The notes under the pieces were generated by a model, which did no database searches, was not told where the DNA came from, and worked only from the letters and a program-made list of their open reading frames with translations. The translations under genes and the position numbers were made by a program. From Alphaproteobacteria bacterium (GTDB lineage: Bacteria > Pseudomonadota > Alphaproteobacteria > UBA8366 > Aestuariispiraceae), in assembly GCA_033344895.1 (NCBI GenBank), contig JAWPMN010000001.1, forward strand, positions 3,542,001 through 3,606,000: a stretch of 64,000 nucleotides of DNA, written 5' to 3'. Shown one piece after another: positions 36,190-46,576 of the stretch (position 1 is the stretch's first letter; every line of letters begins with the position of its first letter).

Positions 36190-36993
36190 TCAGGTGGCGG
36201 TGGCCATCTGGCCGGTCTCATATGTCTCAAGACAGTCATCCCGGACCGGGGTGACCGGGGTCAGGTCCCTGTGGTGCTTGTAGTCGGGGCGCTTGTATGA
36301 GGTCAGGGCGTTGGCGACCGGATTGACGATCAGGGAGAAGATGCCCCGGTCCCAGGGCGACATGTTGTTGGGCGAACCGTGGATCAGCGTGTCGTGGAAG
36401 ATCAGGACCGTGCCGGGACCGCCCTTGGCCGACACGATGGTCGACTTCGAGATCGTTTCGCGGACCCGGTCGATATCCGTCACCCAAAGTGGATAGCTGG
36501 TGGTTCTGTCGTCCAGCCATGCAGCATGCTCCGGGCCCTTGTGGGAGCCGGGGACGAAATAGAGCGGACCATTGAACTCGTTCACCTCATCCAGGAGGAT
36601 GTGCAGGTTGATCGCCTCGGGGCGCGGGACGCCGTCCTCGCCGTGATGGGTCGCGAAATCGGTGTGCCACTGCCAGATCTCGCCGGAGAAGGCGGCCTTC
36701 ACATTGACCTTCACCTGTTGAATGTAGAACGGCTGCCCGAGGATCTGCCGCGCCGGTTCGATCAGGCGGGGGTGACGCGCCAGATCCGCGAAAAGCGGAT
36801 CGCGCAGGTGCAGCCCCATCGCGGTCCGGACCGCCCCCGACCCGCGTTCGATGACGTTCGCCTCGCAGGTTTCCGCGAAAAGGCGGGGCAGGCGGGAGCG
36901 GATCGTGGCGACCTCCCGGACGGAGAAGACATCCGGCAGGACGAGGAAACCGTCCTGGTTCAGTTGTGCACGCTGTTCGTTTGAGAGCTTCAC
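36190..36993 (-). CDS. Phytanoyl-CoA dioxygenase family, EctD-like
   Basis: A non-haem Fe(II)/2-oxoglutarate oxygenase of 267 residues. The iron triad is His110 and Asp112 in IWQWHTDFATHH and His205 in LIHGSPNN; Arg215 in PWDRGIF likely binds 2-oxoglutarate. Segments such as NGPLYFVPGSHKGPEH resemble ectoine hydroxylase EctD, though the EctD signature tryptophan after the HxD pair is changed (ATHH) and no ectABC genes are near. I chose the GTG at 36993, preceded by AGGGA; an in-frame start at 37056 would sit in the promoter shared with the divergent LysR gene. Confidence 0.8.
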   Translation of the reverse strand: MKLSNEQRAQLNQDGFLVLPDVFSVREVATIRSRLPRLFAETCEANVIERGSGAVRTAMGLHLRDPLFADLARHPRLIEPARQILGQPFYIQQVKVNVKAAFSGEIWQWHTDFATHHGEDGVPRPEAINLHILLDEVNEFNGPLYFVPGSHKGPEHAAWLDDRTTSYPLWVTDIDRVRETISKSTIVSAKGGPGTVLIFHDTLIHGSPNNMSPWDRGIFSLIVNPVANALTSYKRPDYKHHRDLTPVTPVRDDCLETYETGQMATAT

Positions 36994-37094
36994 GCCGCGG
37001 TTCCCTGATTGGCATTCCCTTGGATCGATGATTGACGCGGACGCCGTCGCGGACAATGAGTATTATCTGACCAATGGTATGGAAAAACTAAACG

Positions 37095-37991
37095 ATGAAA
37101 CGCGCGTTGCCGCCCCTGAGGGCGGTCCAGTATTTCGAGCGGGCGGCGGAGCGGGAGAATTTTTCTTCCGCGGCTGAGGATTTGTCCGTCTCGAAGGGAT
37201 CCATCAGTCAGCAGGTCCGGCTGCTTGAGGCCTATCTGGGCGTACAACTGTTTAGAAAATCCGGCCGCAGAGTTGCGCTGACCGATGCCGGCCGCCGCTA
37301 CCACTCGGCGGTGCGTAACGCCTTGAACATCCTGGAGGCGGAAACCGAACGGACCGTCGGGTCGCGCCAGCGCGCGACGCTTCGGATCACGGCGCTTCCC
37401 GCCTTCGCGTCGGTCTGGCTGGTCCCGCGCCTGGACGAATTTCAGAGACTCTATCCCCATCTCGATATCGAAATCTCGGCCGATGCGGAGATCGTCGATT
37501 TCAACCGGTCGGACGCGCAGGTCGGCATTCGCTATGGCGGGCCCCGTTCGGCGGACCTCAACATCCGCTCCCTGGGTACGGATACGCTGGTGCCGGTCTG
37601 CGCGCCGTCCTATCGCGACCGGATGGCGCTGGCTGAGCCCGGGGACCTGAACCGGTGCCGGTTGCTGCATGACACCTATTGGCGGGACGATTGGCGCCGC
37701 TGGCTCGCCGCAGCCAACGCGGAAGAATGCGGCGGGCGGGACAGCCAGTTCTACACCCATTACAGCATGGCCATCGATGCCGCGCGGGCTGGAGCCGGTG
37801 TTGCAATGGGCCACGAGATGCTGATCGAAGGACCTCTGACGCGGGGCGATCTGGTGCGCGTCTTTGATTTGAGGATACCGGCGGAAGAGGCCTATTCTGT
37901 GGTGATCCCGGAGCGGGCACGCCATCTGGACTATGTTCGAAAGTTCCGGGATTGGCTGCTGGCGGCGGTGGTCGGGCAGGGCGATACCTGA
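37095..37991 (+). CDS. LysR-family regulator, GcvA-like
   Basis: A 298-residue LysR regulator: HTH around residues 21-42 (NFSSAAEDLSVSKGSISQQV), then LGVQLFRKSGRRVALTDAGR. The effector domain contains RITALPAFASVWLVPRLDEF, characteristic of the GcvA group. It diverges from the EctD-like dioxygenase gene with about 100 bases between, so it probably regulates that gene. Confidence 0.9.
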   Translation: MKRALPPLRAVQYFERAAERENFSSAAEDLSVSKGSISQQVRLLEAYLGVQLFRKSGRRVALTDAGRRYHSAVRNALNILEAETERTVGSRQRATLRITALPAFASVWLVPRLDEFQRLYPHLDIEISADAEIVDFNRSDAQVGIRYGGPRSADLNIRSLGTDTLVPVCAPSYRDRMALAEPGDLNRCRLLHDTYWRDDWRRWLAAANAEECGGRDSQFYTHYSMAIDAARAGAGVAMGHEMLIEGPLTRGDLVRVFDLRIPAEEAYSVVIPERARHLDYVRKFRDWLLAAVVGQGDT

Positions 37992-38020
37992 CCGGTGTTT
38001 CCGGGATCCGCCTTATTTCC

Positions 38021-38048
38021 TTGAATATTGCGTTTGAACCACTATTTT
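38021..38048 (+). promoter_or_regulatory. Possible promoter of cspA
   Basis: TTGAAT (38021-38026) and TATTTT (38043-38048) are 16 bases apart and would give a 5' leader of roughly 130 bases. Long leaders are common for cold-shock mRNAs. The match is moderate and no other gene was seen in this gap. Confidence 0.3.
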
Positions 38049-38188
38049 AGGGACACGTTTTGAAGTCGCTTTAGTGATCATGATTATCCGCTAGCCGGAC
38101 GACCAAGTTTCCTTCTCCGACAATTCGAGCGTGCCAAGATCCGCAGCATTCGGCGCGGATCGTACAATCTGTCGTGAAAGGAATAGTC

Positions 38189-38398
38189 ATGACCACGGGT
38201 ACCGTAAAATGGTTCAACGCCACCAAAGGCTTCGGCTTCATTCAACCGGAAGACGGCTCGAACGATGCGTTCGTGCATATCAGCGCCGTCGAGCGCTCCG
38301 GCCTGAGTGACCTGGTGGAAGGCCAGCGCGTGAAGTTCGAACTGATCGCAGGCCGGAACGGTAAAATGGCGGCTGAAAATCTGTCTCTGGCGGATTGA
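38189..38398 (+). CDS. Cold-shock protein CspA family
   Basis: A 69-residue single OB-fold nucleic-acid chaperone. RNP1 is KGFGFIQ and RNP2 is DAFVHIS, preceded by TGTVKWFNATKG. The ATG at 38189 follows AAAGGA with 6-base spacing. A strong hairpin (38405-38425) follows the stop, then a 59-residue ORF on the same strand. Confidence 0.95.
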   Translation: MTTGTVKWFNATKGFGFIQPEDGSNDAFVHISAVERSGLSDLVEGQRVKFELIAGRNGKMAAENLSLAD

Positions 38399-38404
38399 CG
38401 GTCC

Positions 38405-38425
38405 GGGGCGGCCCTCGGCCGCCCC
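38405..38425 (+). terminator. GC hairpin after cspA
   Basis: GGGGCGGCC-CTC-GGCCGCCCC is a perfect 9-bp stem with a 3-base loop starting 6 bases after the cspA stop. It lacks a T-run, so it may act as an attenuator or mRNA-stability element rather than a full terminator. Confidence 0.45.
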
Positions 38426-38484
38426 AACCATCCCAGTTGCCGGTCGCGATGACCGGTACATCAAGAAAGGAAGTAGAGTTTAGA

Positions 38485-38664
38485 ATGAGTTCGGAAGCAC
38501 AGTTTTTGGTAAGGTACGGTCTTCAGAATTTCGTCAACTTTTCGAAATCCGGCAATCAATGCCATTTCGCGATCGACGGAACCGAAGACCGCATGATGAT
38601 CGATCACGCTGCCTCAATCATTACAGAGATGTATGGCGCGGAATCCGATATTCGGATTACCTGA
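38485..38664 (+). CDS. Small hypothetical protein downstream of cspA
   Basis: A 59-residue ORF beginning MSSEAQFLVRYGLQNFV and ending with an acidic helix and strand (ITEMYGAESDIRIT). An AAAGGAAG sequence lies upstream, though at long spacing. The protein is soluble and slightly acidic with no motif I recognise. It is bracketed by two hairpins, after cspA and after itself, which supports a discrete gene. Confidence 0.6.
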   Translation: MSSEAQFLVRYGLQNFVNFSKSGNQCHFAIDGTEDRMMIDHAASIITEMYGAESDIRIT

Positions 38665-38716
38665 TCGAACCTGAGCGGGCGCGCCGCGCTCCGTTCAAAA
38701 CAGACAGACAGGACGG

Positions 38717-38749
38717 ATGCGCCGTTTCACGACGGCGCATTTGCTGTAT
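38717..38749 (+). terminator. Terminator-like hairpin
   Basis: ATGCGCCGT-6-ACGGCGCAT is a perfect 9-bp stem followed by TTGCTGTAT, a weak T-tract. It closes the cspA/small-ORF unit ahead of the next flavoprotein gene. Confidence 0.6.
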
Positions 38750-38780
38750 CTAGGGCCCGAAAACTGCCACCAGGTGCGGA

Positions 38781-39962
38781 ATGCAGAGCTACGATGTCAT
38801 TGTACTGGGGGCCGGTGCGGCCGGGTTGATGTGCGCCGCCGTCGCGACGCGGCGTGGCCGACGGGTGCTGGTGCTCGATCATGCCAAGAAGCCGGGCGAG
38901 AAGATTCTGATCTCCGGCGGTGGGCGGTGCAATTTCACCAATCTGGATGTCACGCCGGCGAATTTCCTGTCGCGCAATCCGCATTTCTGCAAATCGGCCC
39001 TGAAGCGCTATACGCAGTACGATTTCATCGACCTCGTCGAACGCTACCGCATCGCCTATCACGAAAAGGACCATGGGCAACTGTTCTGCGACCGGTCGGC
39101 CAAGGACATTGTCGCCATGCTGCTGGCGGAAGCCGACGGCGCGGACGTTCGCACCCGCACAGCCATCCAGGCGGTGTCCCGGCCCGATCTGGAGACCCGG
39201 GCCTTCCGCGTTGAGACGGATGACGGGATTTTCGAGGCGGAGTCACTGGTCATGGCGACCGGCGGGCCGGCCATACCGCAGATGGGGGCGACCGGCTTTG
39301 CCTATGACGTCGCCCGCCAGTTCGGGCTCGGCATCGTCGAACCCCGGGCCGGGCTGGTGCCGTTGACCTTCGATGCGGAGACCCTTGGGCAACTGGAGGG
39401 GCTTTCCGGTGTGGCGGTCGATGCATCGGCGGTCCTGGACAAGACCCGTTTTGACGAGGCGCTGCTGTTCACGCATCAGGGGTTCAGCGGTCCGGTGATC
39501 CTGCAGATTTCTTCCTACTGGCGGGAAGGCGACACTCTGACCATCGACATGCTGCCCGGGCGCGATGCATTTGCGCTGCTGAAGGACGCCAAGCAGTCCG
39601 CTGCCAGGCGGGAAATCCAGACCGTCCTGGCCGACATGCTGCCGAAACGGCTGGCCCAGCGCATTGCGGAGATCGTCGGCCTTCAGGGCCGCATGGCGGA
39701 ACTGTCGGACAGGAACCTGGAACGCGCGGCGGAACGCATCAACGCCTGGCAGGTGACACCCAGCGGGTCGTTGGGGCTGAAAAAGGCGGAAGTCACGCTG
39801 GGCGGGGTCGATACCGACGGGCTGTCGTCAAAAACCATGGAAGTGAAAACCGTTCCCGGCCTCTTCTTCATCGGCGAGGCGGTGGACGTGACCGGTCATC
39901 TGGGCGGCTTCAATTTCCAATGGGCCTGGGCCTCGGGCCATGCCTGCGGCGAGGTCGCGTGA
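38781..39962 (+). CDS. HI0933/BaiN-family FAD-dependent oxidoreductase
   Basis: A 393-residue flavoprotein of the HI0933 family (annotated BaiN/RdsA in many genomes). The FAD motif is VIVLGAGAAGLMCA (about 5-18), followed by the family signature ISGGGRCNFTN and, late in the protein, LFFIGEAVDVTGHLGGFNFQWAWASG. The reaction is not settled: related proteins are linked to bile-acid reduction or tRNA dihydrouridine chemistry. The gene stands alone, convergent with the next. Confidence 0.88.
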   Translation: MQSYDVIVLGAGAAGLMCAAVATRRGRRVLVLDHAKKPGEKILISGGGRCNFTNLDVTPANFLSRNPHFCKSALKRYTQYDFIDLVERYRIAYHEKDHGQLFCDRSAKDIVAMLLAEADGADVRTRTAIQAVSRPDLETRAFRVETDDGIFEAESLVMATGGPAIPQMGATGFAYDVARQFGLGIVEPRAGLVPLTFDAETLGQLEGLSGVAVDASAVLDKTRFDEALLFTHQGFSGPVILQISSYWREGDTLTIDMLPGRDAFALLKDAKQSAARREIQTVLADMLPKRLAQRIAEIVGLQGRMAELSDRNLERAAERINAWQVTPSGSLGLKKAEVTLGGVDTDGLSSKTMEVKTVPGLFFIGEAVDVTGHLGGFNFQWAWASGHACGEVA

Positions 39963-39976
39963 CGCCTGAAACATCG

Positions 39977-41977
39977 TCACTGGTCGGCCCCCAGTTCCAC
40001 CGCCGCCTTGTATCCGCTGTAGACCGCCGTGGCGATGATCCCGGGGGCGTCGCAATCCCCGACCCGGGACAGTCCCTTCGGCGCGCCGACATCCCCCCTT
40101 TCGACCGATGACTTCAGGGCACGATATAGGTCGTCATTCGGCTCCCGTCTGGTCAGGGGAACGACCCAATCCGACGGAATGACCTCTGCGCGCCCGCTGA
40201 AGATGCAGGCTGCAATGCAATGGTCGGGCTCGATTCGCTCCAGCGTCCGGTTGGTGACGATATCGACGCCGGCCTCCATCAACGCAGAGGCAGTTTCGAA
40301 CTGTTCGTTCGTATAGCCGCCCCAGGTTGCCGGGCGCCCCGCCGGTGTCATGAGGGTGACCGCATTTCCTTTCGACCGGAGCAGCAGCGCCAGGATCGAC
40401 CCGAGGTAATAGTGATCGTCGTCATAAATCACGACCGGTCCTTCCGGCGGTGTCGCGCCCTGCAGCAGTTGATCGGCGGAGACGACGGAGGCGCCGGCCG
40501 CCGCCGGTATCGGGGCATCGCGATGGCGGCTGATCCCGTCGGTCACCCATTTCGCGCCGGTGGCCGTCAGGACATGGTCCGCACCGACGGCCAGGACATC
40601 GTCGACCGACATGGGGCTTTCCCGGAAGATTTCGACATTCGGTAGTTTCTCGATCTGTCCCAGACGCCAGTCGCGGACCCGCGCCCATTCAGCCAGGCCG
40701 GGCAGGCGGCTTTCCTGGGTGACACGACCGCCCAGATCACGCCCGGCCTCCGCCAGCATCACGTCGAACCCGCGCTGGCCCAGGACCCGCGCCGCTTCCA
40801 GCCCCGCCGGTCCGGCACCGACGATCAGAACTCGCTCATTGCGGCGGGCAGGGGGCACCCGTTCCGGATGCCAGCCGCGCCGGTGTTCCTCCCCCATGGT
40901 CGGGTTCTGGGTGCAGCGGATCGGCACCCCCAGCGTGTTATGGGCGTAACAGACATTGCACCCGATGCATTCACGAATATCTTCGACCCGTCCTTCCTCA
41001 ATCTTCTTAGGGAGGAACGGATCGGCGATGGAGGGGCGGGCCGCGCCGATCATGTCCTGAACGCCGGACCGGACGACGCGCGCCATCGTGTCGGGCGATG
41101 TAAAGCGACCGACCGCCGCGACCGGCCTTGTCGTCAGGGACTTGGCATGGGCGACGCTGGCCTCCAATGCGCCTTCCCGGACAAATCGGGACGCCCCCAT
41201 CTCGATGCCATAATCATGGACGGTCAGATCCCAGAGATCCGGGTCTTCGGCCATCATGGCGAAAGCATCCATGCTCTCCGGGTCGGAGAGGTCCGCGGTG
41301 AAACGGACGGCCAGGGCGGCCTTGTCCCGGATTGCCTCGCGGGTCTCCGCGATCAGTTCGCGGACGATGCGAAGTCGGTTCTCCAGCGTCCCGCCATATT
41401 CGTCCGTTCGGGGGTTGGTTTCCGGATTCAGGAATTCCGACAGCAGGTAGCCGTGCGTCGCGTAGACGTAGACGATGTCGAACCCGGCCTCGACCGCCCG
41501 GAGGGCGGCGTCGCGCTGCCATTTCAGGACATTGCGGATATCCTCCCGATCCAGCGGGCGGCACTGAAAGGGATGCAGCAGGTCCGTATTGGTCGACGGG
41601 CGACTGCGCAGCCCCAGGCTGGGCTCCCGGCTTGCCATGTTGGCGATGTAATTGCCCCCGATCCACAGTTCCGCACCCGCCAGCGCACCATGTTCATGGA
41701 CGGCCTCCGTCATCAGGGCATTGGCCCGGATGTCCTCGCTGTTCCAAAGACGGGCATAGGGATAGGCACCGTCATCGGAACTCTCGTGGACGGAACAGTA
41801 TTCGGTGCAGACGACACCCCAGCCCCCCTCGGCCTTGGCGCCGCGCATCGCGGCCAGCGTTCTCGGACGCTGCCAGCCCATGCCGGTGCAATGGGGCACC
41901 TGATAGAAACGGTTCTTCGCGGTGACGGGACCGATCCGAATGGGATCGAACAGAACATCGTAGCGTGCGTCTCGCAT
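39977..41977 (-). CDS. Trimethylamine-dehydrogenase-family FMN/4Fe-4S flavoprotein, altered substrate pocket
   Basis: A 666-residue protein of the TMADH/histamine dehydrogenase family: an OYE-like FMN barrel, a 4Fe-4S motif (CIGCNVC-x11-C) and an ADP-binding domain starting VLIVGAGPAGLEAARV. From the ATG at 41977, numbering equals classical TMADH: Cys30 in FYQVPHC would carry the covalent 6-S-cysteinyl FMN, and Tyr60 in TEYC is kept. The cage tryptophans expected near positions 264 and 355 are replaced (HDYGIEMGA; CYAHNTLG). It probably dehydrogenates another amine. It stands alone. Confidence 0.85.
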   Translation of the reverse strand: MRDARYDVLFDPIRIGPVTAKNRFYQVPHCTGMGWQRPRTLAAMRGAKAEGGWGVVCTEYCSVHESSDDGAYPYARLWNSEDIRANALMTEAVHEHGALAGAELWIGGNYIANMASREPSLGLRSRPSTNTDLLHPFQCRPLDREDIRNVLKWQRDAALRAVEAGFDIVYVYATHGYLLSEFLNPETNPRTDEYGGTLENRLRIVRELIAETREAIRDKAALAVRFTADLSDPESMDAFAMMAEDPDLWDLTVHDYGIEMGASRFVREGALEASVAHAKSLTTRPVAAVGRFTSPDTMARVVRSGVQDMIGAARPSIADPFLPKKIEEGRVEDIRECIGCNVCYAHNTLGVPIRCTQNPTMGEEHRRGWHPERVPPARRNERVLIVGAGPAGLEAARVLGQRGFDVMLAEAGRDLGGRVTQESRLPGLAEWARVRDWRLGQIEKLPNVEIFRESPMSVDDVLAVGADHVLTATGAKWVTDGISRHRDAPIPAAAGASVVSADQLLQGATPPEGPVVIYDDDHYYLGSILALLLRSKGNAVTLMTPAGRPATWGGYTNEQFETASALMEAGVDIVTNRTLERIEPDHCIAACIFSGRAEVIPSDWVVPLTRREPNDDLYRALKSSVERGDVGAPKGLSRVGDCDAPGIIATAVYSGYKAAVELGADQ

Positions 41978-42116
41978 GGCTTCCCCCGGTTGGTCCCTGT
42001 CGCTATGCACAATAATCCAGGATGAGGATGGTGGCGCAATATTTATCTGAGCAGTTATTTAAACAAAAGAATTGCGGCGGAACTCTTCGGGACCGGGATC
42101 GAGCCACGGCAATGGA

Positions 42117-42186
42117 GGACGGCGGGCCTGCCGTCTGGACAAGAACGGGTATCGTCGCTAACTAACCCCTTCCGCTCCGCCGGAGC
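42117..42186 (+). promoter_or_regulatory. Two hairpins in the alaS leader
   Basis: GACGGC-6-GCCGTC (42117-42134) and CGCTC-5-GAGCG (42174 region, within the larger dyad 42172-42186) lie in the 237-base gap before alaS. They may shape the alaS leader. No known T-box-like or riboswitch pattern was recognised and the rest of the gap holds no gene. Confidence 0.25.
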
Positions 42187-42214
42187 GAGAAGAGGTATGT
42201 AAGGACCGAGAAAC

Positions 42215-44869
<2,655 letters not shown>

Positions 44870-44943
44870 GTCACCGGACGGAAATTTGACCTGCGGTTGC
44901 GGGCTGGCTTAGGCTTCTCCCTTCCAATTCGGGGAGAAGACGG

Positions 44944-45474
44944 ATGCGCATGTCCAAGCTTGCTGTTTTGTCCGTTGGCATTTTGACATTCGGTGTGTTC
45001 TCGGGGCCGGTTTCGGCCGAGGATTTGACGGTGGAATTCGCCGATGCGGCCTGGACCGGGGATCGCATTCCCGACGGCCAGCACTGCAAGAAATTCGGGG
45101 GGAAGGGGGCGACGCCGCCATTGAGGATTTCCGGCATTCCGCCTGAGGCCAATGCCATCGTTGTCGAGTTCAACGACCGCAGTTTCCAGAAGCTTTCCTA
45201 TGATGGTGGCCACGGCAAGATCGGCTTCATGATCGAGCCGGGCATGGGCGAAGCGATGCTACCGGCGGTGCCGGGCGGTACGGACGACATGCCCGATGGC
45301 GTCTGGCTGGAGAAAAAGAACCGTGCGACCGGCGCCTGGTATTCCGACGGCTATCTGCCGCCCTGTTCCGGTGGGCGGGGCAACACCTACGAGGCCGAGG
45401 TGTTTGCCGTGATCAAGGACGGCGAGGACTACGACGAGGTCGCGGAAGGCGAAATACGGCTTGGCCGGTACTGA
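44944..45474 (+). CDS. Secreted PEBP-like protein
   Basis: A 176-residue exported protein. A signal peptide (RMSKLAVLSVGILTFGVFSG, cleavage near VSA-ED) precedes a beta-rich domain. The order of segments IPDGQHCKKFG, ATPPLRISGIPPEANAIVVEFND and a later GHGKIGF resembles the phosphatidylethanolamine-binding (YbhB-like) fold, but the match is divergent. Two cysteines (in GQHCKK and LPPCSG) could form a disulfide. Function unknown. Confidence 0.6.
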   Translation: MRMSKLAVLSVGILTFGVFSGPVSAEDLTVEFADAAWTGDRIPDGQHCKKFGGKGATPPLRISGIPPEANAIVVEFNDRSFQKLSYDGGHGKIGFMIEPGMGEAMLPAVPGGTDDMPDGVWLEKKNRATGAWYSDGYLPPCSGGRGNTYEAEVFAVIKDGEDYDEVAEGEIRLGRY

Positions 45475-45503
45475 CACGGGCTGTTGCCCGCGCCGGGAAC
45501 GCC

Positions 45504-46517
45504 TTAATACCGGTAGGACAGGCTCAACGCGCCGAATTTGTCGATGCGATCCTGCGTGTCAAATTCCTTGCTGCGGACAACATAGGTGTAGGTGAGGCGC
45601 AGGTCTTCGAACTGGAGGGCAATGCCGGTCTGGAAATCGGCAACGAGGATCTTCTTGTCGACGCTCTGGCTGTCTTCGAACGTGTTGCCGTCCAGGAAGA
45701 TGTTGCGTCCGACAACCCGGCCGCCGACGCTGGCGAAAGTGTACCAGTTGAACCCGTCTGAGGCGCGGACATAGGCGCTTCCGGGCAGGCTGGGGCGGAT
45801 GCGGGGCGGGCCCAGATCCGTCGTCAGGTCGCCGCCGATGCGCAGGGTCGCGCCGCCGGAAAGGTAGGTTGCCACATTGCCGAGGGCAAAGCCGGCATTG
45901 GGCACGAAATCCGCCGACAGTCCGGCGCCCAGATCGGCCTCCCAGATCTGGCGGGCATGTTCGTAAATCAGGGTAAATCCCGGCTCGTTTTCCAACTGGT
46001 TGTCCCAACCTCGCGGCTCTTCGAATCCGAAGGTATCGTGCCAGTTTTCCTGGGTCCATTCGGCGCCCGAAGCCGGTCCGACGACCCCGATTTCCAGCAC
46101 GACGGAATCGCTTTGCGTTGCGTCCGGCGAGACCGCAATCAACCCGCCGCTGACATAGAGCCAGCCGGCATAGGGTCGGTCATAGGGGCGTGGGTTGGGG
46201 TCGCTGATATTGTCCGGAGTATAGATGTTCTGTCCCAGACTGTAGGTCGCACGGGCGCGGGCGCCTTCCGGCCAGAAAGGGATCAGGCCGGCAATGAAAC
46301 CGACCGGCTCGTCGGTTTCAGGGACGTATTCGCGGGTCGTGTAGGTGACCTTCGTGCCGTGGGTGAAGTGACGATCCGTTCCGGTCGCAAACAGGTCGTT
46401 CTCGATCATGAAGCTGAAGGTGCCGCGGTCGTCCGGCGCCTCCTCGGCGACGGCGGTTGAGACGCCAACAACAGCGGCCGCGAGCAGGAGGCCAAACGAA
46501 GTCACAGCGGATTTCAT
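45504..46517 (-). CDS. Outer-membrane LpxR-like lipid A deacylase (DUF2219)
   Basis: A 337-residue outer-membrane beta-barrel. The signal peptide ends near AVA-EE; FSFMIENDLFATGTDRHFTHG contains the Asn-Asp pair and downstream residues that form the LpxR active region, and YDRPYAGWLYVSGG is the most conserved segment. The final residue run LSLSYRY has the terminal aromatic typical of barrels. LpxR removes the 3'-acyloxyacyl group of lipid A. The ATG at 46517 is preferred to a start 15 codons upstream. Confidence 0.82.
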   Translation of the reverse strand: MKSAVTSFGLLLAAAVVGVSTAVAEEAPDDRGTFSFMIENDLFATGTDRHFTHGTKVTYTTREYVPETDEPVGFIAGLIPFWPEGARARATYSLGQNIYTPDNISDPNPRPYDRPYAGWLYVSGGLIAVSPDATQSDSVVLEIGVVGPASGAEWTQENWHDTFGFEEPRGWDNQLENEPGFTLIYEHARQIWEADLGAGLSADFVPNAGFALGNVATYLSGGATLRIGGDLTTDLGPPRIRPSLPGSAYVRASDGFNWYTFASVGGRVVGRNIFLDGNTFEDSQSVDKKILVADFQTGIALQFEDLRLTYTYVVRSKEFDTQDRIDKFGALSLSYRY

Positions 46518-46576
46518 GAAACTGCTTTCCGACACGGTTGCGCGGCCCCTAGTATGGCCCAAATCTAGGTAAGTCC

